In this document: piece after piece, positions 7,196-13,104 of the stretch
Layout: every line of letters starts with the position of its first letter
Position numbering within the stretch: position 1 is the first letter of the stretch
Assembly: GCA_003149835.1 (NCBI GenBank)
Contig: QAMX01000128.1
Location: 1-16,156 of the forward strand
DNA length: 16,156 nucleotides
Direction: 5' to 3'
From: Clostridiales bacterium
GTDB lineage: Bacteria; Bacillota; Clostridia; Oscillospirales; QAMX01
The notes under the pieces: generated by a model
What the model was told of the DNA's origin: nothing
What the model saw: the letters and a program-made list of their open reading frames with translations, nothing else
Databases searched by the model: none
Translations under genes and position numbers: made by a program

Positions 7196-8017
7196 ATGCC
7201 GGAATTGCCTGAGGTTGAAACGGTTCGAAGCGTTCTTGCGCCGCAGCTGTGCGGGCAAACCGTCGTTTCCATCGCAGTCAGCCGTCCAGACGTCGTCGCC
7301 TATCCGTCGGCGGCCGCTTTTGCTTCCGCCGCGGCCGGCCGGACGATCCGCGAGCTCGGCAGGCGGGGAAAATTTTTGCAGATCATCTTGGACAGCGGCT
7401 GTATTGTCGCGCATCTGCGCATGACGGGGCGGCTTTTGGTTACGCCGCAGGGCGAACCGCTTGAAAAACATACGCATGTCGTCGTCTCGCTGGATAACCG
7501 GACGGAGCTGCGCTTTATCGACCCGCGCCGCTTTGGCCGGCTGTGGTGGATCGCGGAGGCGGAAGAGGACAGATACAGCGGGGTGGAGCGCCTCGGACCT
7601 GAACCGTTCGACGCGGCGGTCAGTGCGGCGGCCTTAGCGAAGCGGTTCGGCGCGAGCAGGCGAGCCGTCAAGACCTGCCTGCTCGACCAGAGCGCCGTCG
7701 CCGGGATCGGAAACATCTATTCCGATGAGATCCTCTTTGCGGCGGGAATCGATCCAAGGCGCTCTGCGGCTGCTCTGAGACGGGACGAGTGGGAAAAGCT
7801 GAGCGCGGAGATTCCGCGGGTGCTGCAAAAGGCGATTGACGATAACGAGATCACCGCGGACGAATATCTGGCCGGGCGCGGGATGGAGTACCGAAACACC
7901 CCGTTTTTTCAGGTCTACGGGCGCGCCGGCGAGCCGTGTCCGCGCTGCGGGCTGCCGCTGGAAAAGACCGTGATTGCCGGCAGAAGCAGCTGTTTCTGCC
8001 CGCGCTGCCAGCAATAA
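7196..8017 (+). CDS. mutM: Formamidopyrimidine-DNA glycosylase
   Basis: Base-excision repair enzyme that removes 8-oxoguanine and ring-opened purines and nicks the abasic site. The 273-residue product starts MPELPEVETV: after Met removal Pro becomes the N-terminal nucleophile and Glu3 the catalytic acid. Lys59 (RRGKF) matches the conserved catalytic-domain lysine. A helix-two-turn-helix block (LLDQSAVAGIGNIYSDEIL) and a C-terminal zinc finger follow, with Cys248, Cys251, Cys268, Cys271 and Arg263 before the last Cys pair. All key residues are present. The start is fixed by the obligatory MPE and by AAGGGAGGT (7182-7190) 5 nt upstream. It is probably transcribed with cls. A 7-bp hairpin, GCGCCCC/GGGGCGC at 7155-7175, lies just before the ribosome binding site. 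Confidence 0.97.
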   Translation: MPELPEVETVRSVLAPQLCGQTVVSIAVSRPDVVAYPSAAAFASAAAGRTIRELGRRGKFLQIILDSGCIVAHLRMTGRLLVTPQGEPLEKHTHVVVSLDNRTELRFIDPRRFGRLWWIAEAEEDRYSGVERLGPEPFDAAVSAAALAKRFGASRRAVKTCLLDQSAVAGIGNIYSDEILFAAGIDPRRSAAALRRDEWEKLSAEIPRVLQKAIDDNEITADEYLAGRGMEYRNTPFFQVYGRAGEPCPRCGLPLEKTVIAGRSSCFCPRCQQ

Positions 8018-8073
8018 ACGGCCGTTTTGGCGCGGAGCGGCCAGAGGAGATCTCTTTTATACAGGCGATCAAA

Positions 8074-8103
8074 AAACAGGCGGAGTGGATTCCCCGCCTG
8101 TTT
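8074..8103. terminator. Terminator between convergent mutM and the MATE gene
   Basis: AAACAGGCGG (8074-8083) pairs perfectly with CCGCCTGTTT (8094-8103), loop 10 nt. It has A-residues before and T-residues after, so it can work in both directions. It lies 56 nt after the mutM stop and 29 nt beyond the end of the MATE gene. Confidence 0.8.
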
Positions 8104-8132
8104 CTGCATTCAATCGTCCGGCCCGGAGGCGC

Positions 8133-9542
8133 TCAGCTTTCAGCCGCCGCGCTTTGCGGCGCGACGATCTTCTGGAGCCAGATGCCGCGTTTGAGCATGA
8201 TGAAACCGAACACGCACTTGACGAGGTCGATCAGCTGGCCGAGGAGATAAACCGAGACGATATTCAGCGCCGTAAAGTGGACGAGCGCATAGACAAACGG
8301 AATCGCGATCGCCCAGATGTGGACGCAGTCGAACAAAAAAGTAATCAGCGTTTTGCCGCCGGAGCGCAGCGTGAAATAGCAGCAGTGCGCAAACGCGAAG
8401 ATCGGCATACAGACGGCGGAAACGAGGATAAACCGCGTCGCCAGCGAGCGGACGGTATCGGTCGTTTTATAGATGAGCGGGATAAACGGCGCGGCGGCAG
8501 CCAGCAGCACGCCTACCGCGAAGCAGCAGGCGACGGAAAAAAAGATCAGCTTCGCCGCCGTATCCTTGGCCTTGCCGTATTCGCCCGCGCCGAGCTGCTG
8601 GCCGACGAGAATGGCGACGGCGCTGCCGAGCGCTTGGAAGACGATGTTGAAGAAATTGGAGACCGTCGTCGAGATGTTCAGCGCCGCGACGACGGACAGC
8701 CCGCGCGAGGAATAGCATTGGACGAGGAAAGCCATGCCGACGGACCACAGCAGCTCGTTAATCAGCAGCGGCATGCCGCGCAGGATGATGTTTTTGACCA
8801 GACCACCGGGGATTTTCAGGCTTCTGTATACGCCCCTGATGAAGCGGTGGATTTCGGCGTGCCGGTGCGTGCTGACGGCGATGACCGCCAGCTCGACAAA
8901 GCGGGAAATGACGGTCGCGGCCGCGGCGCCGGCGACGCCGTAGGCAGGAAAGCCGAAGCGGCCGAAGATCAGCATGTAGTTCAGCACGAAGTTTGTGAGA
9001 ACGGAGACGACAGACGCTTTCATCGGCAGCACCGTCGAGCCTGTTTCGCGGAGCGTGCTGGCGTAAATCTGTGTGAGCGCGAACGGAATCAGACCGAGCG
9101 ACATGATTTTCAGGTAATCCAGCCCATAAGCCGCCGTCGCGGCGATGTCGCCGACATCCTCCTTGCCGCGCAGGTAGAGGTAAATCAGCTTTTCGCCGAA
9201 AAGAAAGAGGATTGCGAAGCCGGCGGCGCAGATAACGGCGGCGGTGATCAGCTTGAAACGAAACGTATCGCGCACGCCCTTGTCATCGCCGGAGCCGTGA
9301 AACTGTGCGGTGAAAATGCCCGCGCCCGACAGACCGCCGAAAATACAGAGATTGAAAATAAACAGCAGCTGGTTGGCGATGGCGACGCCGGACATCTGAT
9401 CGGTTCCGACCTGTCCGACCATCACGTTGTCTAAGAACCCGACAAAATTGGTAATGCCGTTTTGAATCATGACCGGGATGGCGACGGCAAAAACGATTTT
9501 GTAGAATTCCCTCGTCCCGATTAGGCGCTTGACTTTGAGCAT
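8133..9542 (-). CDS. MATE-family multidrug/metabolite efflux protein
   Basis: Inner-membrane cation-coupled exporter. The 469-residue product is hydrophobic throughout, with about twelve membrane segments in two similar halves. Family signatures include AIPVMIQNGITNFVGFLDNVMVGQVG in the first helices, the paired sequence near the middle (RGMPLLINELLWSVGMAFLVQ), and the cytosolic-loop motif GQQLGAGEYGKAK in the second half. The substrate cannot be deduced. I chose the ATG at 9542 because GGAG stands about 7 nt upstream and the MATE fold begins directly after it; the frame upstream is Arg-rich and unlike a MATE protein. The gene is preceded by a leader of about 200 nt with its own promoter and is divergent from recQ. 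Confidence 0.92.
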   Translation of the reverse strand: MLKVKRLIGTREFYKIVFAVAIPVMIQNGITNFVGFLDNVMVGQVGTDQMSGVAIANQLLFIFNLCIFGGLSGAGIFTAQFHGSGDDKGVRDTFRFKLITAAVICAAGFAILFLFGEKLIYLYLRGKEDVGDIAATAAYGLDYLKIMSLGLIPFALTQIYASTLRETGSTVLPMKASVVSVLTNFVLNYMLIFGRFGFPAYGVAGAAAATVISRFVELAVIAVSTHRHAEIHRFIRGVYRSLKIPGGLVKNIILRGMPLLINELLWSVGMAFLVQCYSSRGLSVVAALNISTTVSNFFNIVFQALGSAVAILVGQQLGAGEYGKAKDTAAKLIFFSVACCFAVGVLLAAAAPFIPLIYKTTDTVRSLATRFILVSAVCMPIFAFAHCCYFTLRSGGKTLITFLFDCVHIWAIAIPFVYALVHFTALNIVSVYLLGQLIDLVKCVFGFIMLKRGIWLQKIVAPQSAAAES

Positions 9543-9741
9543 AGGATACTCCGGTTTCTGAAAATTTTCCCTTTTGCGGCGGTGAGGCCGACGGCCGAAA
9601 GCCGTTTCCGTTCGCTTCGCGCATGGCGCCCGTGAAGAAGCCCGGCGCCGGCGCGGTCTTCGCATATAGACGCCGCCGGCCTTTCAAACCGCGCAAGTAC
9701 GCTGCGCACGCGGCTGCCCGCTTGCGCTCCGCCGAAAAAGT
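9543..9741 (-). other. Long structured leader of the MATE gene
   Basis: About 200 nt lie between the inferred transcription start and the MATE ATG. The region is very G+C-rich. GCGCAAG (9691-9697) can pair either with TGCGC (9703-9707) or, over 7 perfect bp, with CTTGCGC (9721-9727); these are mutually exclusive folds, as in a switch. I could not match it to guanidine, yybP-ykoY or other exporter-linked riboswitches. Open frames inside it look like shadows. Confidence 0.35.
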
Positions 9742-9747
9742 GTTCCC

Positions 9748-9776
9748 ATTATATCATATTTCGTCAGCCTTCGCAA
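9748..9776 (-). promoter_or_regulatory. Promoter of the MATE gene
   Basis: Reading the minus strand: TTGCGA (9776-9771), a 17-nt spacer and TATAAT (9753-9748), with TGA just before the -10 (extended -10). The start would be near 9741. Its -35 is 12 nt from the recQ -35 on the other strand. Confidence 0.75.
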
Positions 9777-9788
9777 GCGCTCCGGCGC

Positions 9789-9817
9789 TTGACAAGGCTT
9801 AGAAAATTTGATACCAT
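9789..9817 (+). promoter_or_regulatory. Promoter of recQ
   Basis: A perfect TTGACA (9789-9794), a 17-nt spacer and TACCAT (9812-9817) with TGA directly before it (extended -10). The start would be near 9824, giving a leader of about 75 nt. Confidence 0.75.
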
Positions 9818-9869
9818 ACCAAAGACATCAAGCATCCGACCCGGCGCGCGGCTCTTACGGCGTCCCGCC

Positions 9870-9889
9870 CTCCCGGATGCGGCCGGGAG
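9870..9889 (+). promoter_or_regulatory. Hairpin covering the recQ ribosome binding site
   Basis: CTCCCGG (9870-9876) pairs perfectly with CCGGGAG (9883-9889) around a 6-nt loop. The right arm contains GGGAG (9885-9889), the only visible Shine-Dalgarno for the TTG start at 9899. Folding would therefore lower RecQ translation. The structure is seen; its regulatory effect is inferred. Confidence 0.5.
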
Positions 9890-9898
9890 ATATTCAGC

Positions 9899-11686
9899 TT
9901 GGACAAATATGAGGTATTAAAGCAGTATTTTGGATACGATTCTTTCCGCGACGGACAGGAGGAGCTGATCGACGCCATTTTAAGGGGCCGCGACGTCCTT
10001 GGGATCATGCCGACAGGCGCGGGAAAGTCTCTGTGCTATCAGATTCCCGCCGTGATGACGGAGGGGATCGCCGTGATCGTTTCGCCGCTGATCTCGCTGA
10101 TGAAGGATCAGGTGGGCGCGCTCAATCAGGCGGGGATCCGCGCCTGCTATCTGAACAGCTCGTTAAGCTACCGCCAGTACCGGCTCGCGCTCCGCTATGC
10201 GGCCGAGGGGCGGTATAAAATTGCCTACGTCGCGCCGGAGAGGCTTTTGACGCCGGAATTTCTCTCTTTCGCCCGGTGTGCCGACATCCGCCTGCTCTGT
10301 ATCGACGAGGCGCACTGCGTCTCCCAGTGGGGGCACGATTTCCGCCCCGCCTATCTCGACATCCCGCGCTTTGTCGCGGAGCTGCCGGAGCGGCCGGTGG
10401 TCGCGGCGTTCACGGCGACGGCGACGGCGCTCGTCCGCGACGATATCGTCAGACTGCTCGGCCTGCGGGAGCCGCTGATGCGGACGACCGGCTTCGACCG
10501 GAGTAATCTGTATTTTTCCGTTCTGACGCCCTCGGACAAATACGCGGCGCTGAAACGCCAGCTTGACCGCCGCGACGGCGACAGCGGTATCGTCTACTGT
10601 CTGACGCGCAAAGCGGTCGAGGAGGTCTGTGAAAAGCTGACGGCCGACGGCGTTAGCGCCACGCGCTATCACGCGGGTCTGTCCGACGAGGAGCGCGGCG
10701 CCAATCAGGACGATTTTCTTTACGACCGCAAAAAGGTCATGGTCGCCACAAACGCCTTCGGCATGGGCATCGACAAGTCCAACGTGCGCTTTGTCATCCA
10801 CTATAATATGCCGAAAAACATCGAGAGCTATTATCAGGAGGCGGGCCGCGCCGGCCGCGACGGGCTGCCGAGCGACTGCGTGCTGTTTTTTTCGGAGCGG
10901 GACGTCGCGGTCGGCCGGTTTCTGATTGAGCGCGCGCAGGAGGATGAGGAGCCGCGGCCGCCGGAGATCGTCTCGCGGGAGCTGGAACTGCTGATGAAGA
11001 TGTCCGATTACTGCCGGACGACGGACTGCCTGCGCGCCTATATTCTGCGCTATTTCGGCGAGACTGCGGAGGCTTTCTGCGGCGCGTGCTCGAATTGCCG
11101 CGGCGATTTCGTCGACGTCGACGTCACCGTGCTCGCCGAGAAGATCCTCGGCTGCGTCACGACCTGCCGCGAGCGGTTCGGCGCCGGCGTCATTGCCGAC
11201 ACGCTGCGGGGCAGCCGCTCGGAGCGCTTGAAGCTCAACCGCATGGACAAGAACCCTTATTACGGCGCGCTGAGCACGGAAAGCGCCGATAAGCTGCGGT
11301 CGGTCATCGACCATCTCTGCGTGCGCGGCTATCTGAAACGGGACACCGACGGCATGCCGGTGCTGCGTGTGACCGAGAGCGGCAGGGCCGTTCTCAACGG
11401 CGGCGAGCGCGTCGCCATGCGCGCCGAGCGGGAACAGCCGAAGCCGGAGCGGCCGGTAAAAGCGGAGGGCGGTTCAATGTTCGACCGGCTGCGCGCTGTT
11501 CGGCTCGAGCTGGCGAAGCGGGAGTTCGTGCCGCCGTATGCGATTTTTTCCGACAAAACGCTCGTTCAGATGTGCGAGGAGCGGCCGCAGAGCGAGGAGG
11601 AGCTGCTGCGAATCAACGGCGTCGGCGCGGTCAAGCTGCAAAAATACGGAAAAATTTTCCTCGACGTGCTCCGCGCGGCGGAGTAG
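9899..11686 (+). CDS. recQ: ATP-dependent DNA helicase RecQ
   Basis: 3'-5' superfamily-2 helicase acting in recombination and replication-fork repair. The 595-residue product shows FRDGQEELI, Walker A MPTGAGKS (38-44 region), DEAHC (136-140), QWGHDFRPAY, FTATAT, and the motif V/VI region FGMGIDKSNVRFVIH and QEAGRAGRDG. The RecQ zinc site is Cys377, Cys394, Cys397 and Cys400, followed by a winged-helix RQC region and a C-terminal HRDC domain (about 527-594), so it is full length. The start is TTG at 9899, with GGGAG 9 nt upstream inside a hairpin; the product MDKYEVLKQYFGYDSFRDGQ is a normal RecQ N-terminus. It is transcribed alone from a promoter back to back with that of the MATE gene, and ends before a strong terminator. 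Confidence 0.97.
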   Translation: MDKYEVLKQYFGYDSFRDGQEELIDAILRGRDVLGIMPTGAGKSLCYQIPAVMTEGIAVIVSPLISLMKDQVGALNQAGIRACYLNSSLSYRQYRLALRYAAEGRYKIAYVAPERLLTPEFLSFARCADIRLLCIDEAHCVSQWGHDFRPAYLDIPRFVAELPERPVVAAFTATATALVRDDIVRLLGLREPLMRTTGFDRSNLYFSVLTPSDKYAALKRQLDRRDGDSGIVYCLTRKAVEEVCEKLTADGVSATRYHAGLSDEERGANQDDFLYDRKKVMVATNAFGMGIDKSNVRFVIHYNMPKNIESYYQEAGRAGRDGLPSDCVLFFSERDVAVGRFLIERAQEDEEPRPPEIVSRELELLMKMSDYCRTTDCLRAYILRYFGETAEAFCGACSNCRGDFVDVDVTVLAEKILGCVTTCRERFGAGVIADTLRGSRSERLKLNRMDKNPYYGALSTESADKLRSVIDHLCVRGYLKRDTDGMPVLRVTESGRAVLNGGERVAMRAEREQPKPERPVKAEGGSMFDRLRAVRLELAKREFVPPYAIFSDKTLVQMCEERPQSEEELLRINGVGAVKLQKYGKIFLDVLRAAE

Positions 11687-11770
11687 GCGGCGCGTGAAAA
11701 ACCGACAGCGCAATACGCGAAAATCTGCCGCCGGTCGGAAAAAGCCGCAGATGCGTTTATGTTTACATAG

Positions 11771-11814
11771 AAGCCCTCCGCGCAGGGGCAGAGCCTTGCG
11801 CGGAGGGCTTTTGT
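11771..11814 (+). terminator. Intrinsic terminator downstream of recQ
   Basis: AAGCCCTCCGCGCA (11771-11784) pairs perfectly with TGCGCGGAGGGCTT (11797-11810), and the stem can be lengthened inward; TTTTG follows. It lies about 85 nt after the recQ stop. On the minus strand the downstream T-run is short, so it is weaker for the XRE gene. Confidence 0.8.
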
Positions 11815-11992
11815 GCTTTGAAAGATCTTTTTTCTGTTTTCGAGGTAGAGAAACTCTTCCCCTCCTGCCCACCGGCGTTTCCGGCGGCGCAGGAGCCCGC
11901 GGGAGGCGATTCGCGCCGGTCTGCAAACCGCGCCCGTCAGGTGAACCGTGATTGAAACGCGCGGCGGAACAGAGGGCGCAGGTTCCGGCGGC
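11815..11992. other. Intergenic stretch with one hairpin
   Basis: Between the recQ terminator and the stop of the XRE gene there is no supported gene. CTCCTGC (11862-11868) pairs with GCAGGAG (11889-11895), and an inner CCGG/CCGG continues the stem with a small bulge. There is no T-run on either side, so it does not look like a standard terminator. Confidence 0.4.
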
Positions 11993-12853
11993 TTATTCGC
12001 CGTCGTCAGACGCTCCCGATTCGTGGACAATCTGCTTGCATTTGACGGCGCAGTCGACGAGCTTCCTCTTGACGCGCAGCGTCTCGCACTCAACGCGGAT
12101 CTCGCCGCGGCCCTTGTTGACAATGCTGTCGCAGTGAATATCGCCCTCTTTGGCTGTGGCGCTGCCGTTGATATCCCGGCATTCAATTGAGCCTTCCGCG
12201 CTGGCGCTGCCGTTGACATTCCCACAATTGATGTTGTCTCCTGCATGGGCGCTGCCGTTGACATCCCCGCAGTTAATGCCGTCTCCTGCATGGGCGCTGC
12301 CGTTGACGTCGCCGCAGTTGATGCCGTCTCCTGCATGGGCGCTGCCGTTGACGTCGCCACAGTTGACGCCGTCTCCGGCTTTAACGCTGCCATTGACGTT
12401 GCCTTTGATGTCGGCGCTGCCCCAGACCTCGATGGGGAGTTTGAGATCCCGGTATCTCGCGTCCTCAAACGGCCGCAGGTCGAGCTTGATCGGACAGTCC
12501 TGCTTCCATTCCTCGGCGGCCAGCGGCGCAGCGCCCCAGAACTGGACAATGCGCAGCACGCCGTCGTCCTGAATGCCGGCGGGGAGATCAGGGGCCGAGC
12601 CGTTAGGCGCGGCGGCTTCCGCTGCCGGCGGCTCAGCCGCATCGCCGGCAGCGCCGTAAAACAGCGTGTCAATCGAGACGCCGAAGGTCTCGGCGATCAG
12701 AGGCAGAGTCAGGATATCGGGCAGCGCCGAGCCGGTTTCCCATTTGGAAACGGCCTGCATTGAGACGCCGAGCATGTCGGCGAGGTCCTTCTGGCTCAGC
12801 CCTTTGGCATGGCGCAGGGCGCGGATGGTTTCGCAGATTTTGTTTTCACACAT
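11993..12853 (-). CDS. XRE-type DNA-binding protein with C-terminal Cys-bearing 15-residue repeats
   Basis: A 286-residue protein, predicted cytoplasmic. Residues about 5-63 form a Cro/CI-type helix-turn-helix (GLSQKDLADMLGVSMQAVSKWETG). An Ala/Pro-rich linker (68-92) follows, then a conserved block (DDGVLRIVQFWG, then DLKLPIEVWGSADIKGNVNG). From about 147 to 257 runs a 15-residue repeat of type GDVNGSAHAGDGINC. Cysteines fall at 165, 180, 195, 210, 225, 241 and 256, a near-regular ladder, with Cys268 and Cys272 beyond. The pattern suggests a beta-solenoid with one Cys stacked per coil. I recall similar HTH-plus-repeat proteins in other Clostridia, but know of no assigned function. The ATG at 12853 has GGAG 10 nt upstream and begins the HTH; the longer frame has no support. 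Sensing by the repeat is inference. Confidence 0.85.
   Translation of the reverse strand: MCENKICETIRALRHAKGLSQKDLADMLGVSMQAVSKWETGSALPDILTLPLIAETFGVSIDTLFYGAAGDAAEPPAAEAAAPNGSAPDLPAGIQDDGVLRIVQFWGAAPLAAEEWKQDCPIKLDLRPFEDARYRDLKLPIEVWGSADIKGNVNGSVKAGDGVNCGDVNGSAHAGDGINCGDVNGSAHAGDGINCGDVNGSAHAGDNINCGNVNGSASAEGSIECRDINGSATAKEGDIHCDSIVNKGRGEIRVECETLRVKRKLVDCAVKCKQIVHESGASDDGE
12192..12416. repeat. 45-bp tandem repeat within the XRE-family gene
   Basis: Units at 12192, 12237, 12282, 12327 and 12372, each exactly 45 bp. The three central units (12237-12371) are nearly identical at DNA level, beginning TCTCCTGCATGGGCGCTGCC; the outer two have diverged. Each unit encodes one 15-residue repeat in the minus-strand frame, so gain or loss of a unit would keep the frame. 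Confidence 0.9.
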
Positions 12854-12898
12854 GGCGGCTTGTCTCCGTTTCGTCTGTTTTCTTCCCCGGGTAACTCG

Positions 12899-12927
12899 AT
12901 TGTAACACATAAGTTGCAGAAAAACAA
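12899..12927 (-). promoter_or_regulatory. Promoter of the XRE-family gene
   Basis: Reading the minus strand: TTGTTT (12927-12922), a 17-nt spacer and TACAAT (12904-12899) with TGT just before it (extended -10). The start would be near 12892, about 40 nt before the ATG. Confidence 0.65.
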
Positions 12928-12942
12928 TAAAAGCGTGTTCGA

Positions 12943-12953
12943 GTTGACTCAAC
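12943..12953. promoter_or_regulatory. Inverted repeat upstream of the XRE promoter, possible operator
   Basis: GTTGACTCAAC is a perfect 5+1+5 inverted repeat (GTTGA/TCAAC), placed 15 nt upstream of the -35 of the XRE gene. A helix-turn-helix dimer could bind it, for example the neighbouring regulator itself. Only one copy was noticed. Confidence 0.3.
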
Positions 12954-13104
12954 CAACGGTAGAATCCAACCCGTTTTACAGACGCCGCCGGGGAAAAAGG
13001 CGCCGCAAAGGGCTCTGCCGACTCCGAAAGCACAGAGCGCCGTATTCGCAAAGGCGTTTCTGCGGCGGAGACAGAGCGCTTCGTTTGGCTCCGTCTTTCC
13101 GGGC

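Noticed and set aside
7974..9434. Long 486-codon plus-strand open frame opposite the MATE gene
   Set aside because: It is the antisense shadow of the MATE gene: highly charged, Arg/Asp-rich, no family resemblance and no ribosome binding site.
10163..11314. Minus-strand open frame of 383 codons within recQ
   Set aside because: A composition artefact of a G+C-rich gene; recQ on the plus strand has all motifs.
12192..12416. CRISPR array
   Set aside because: The units are contiguous 45-bp direct repeats without unique spacers and lie inside a coding frame.
11566..12672. Minus-strand 368-codon frame overlapping the XRE gene and its repeat
   Set aside because: The repeat in another frame gives a low-complexity Thr/Ala/Ser product; the HTH-bearing frame has the start site, promoter and conserved domain.
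12944..12965. Plus-strand TTGACT and TAGAAT as a promoter
   Set aside because: The spacer is only 10 nt, far too short for sigma-A.
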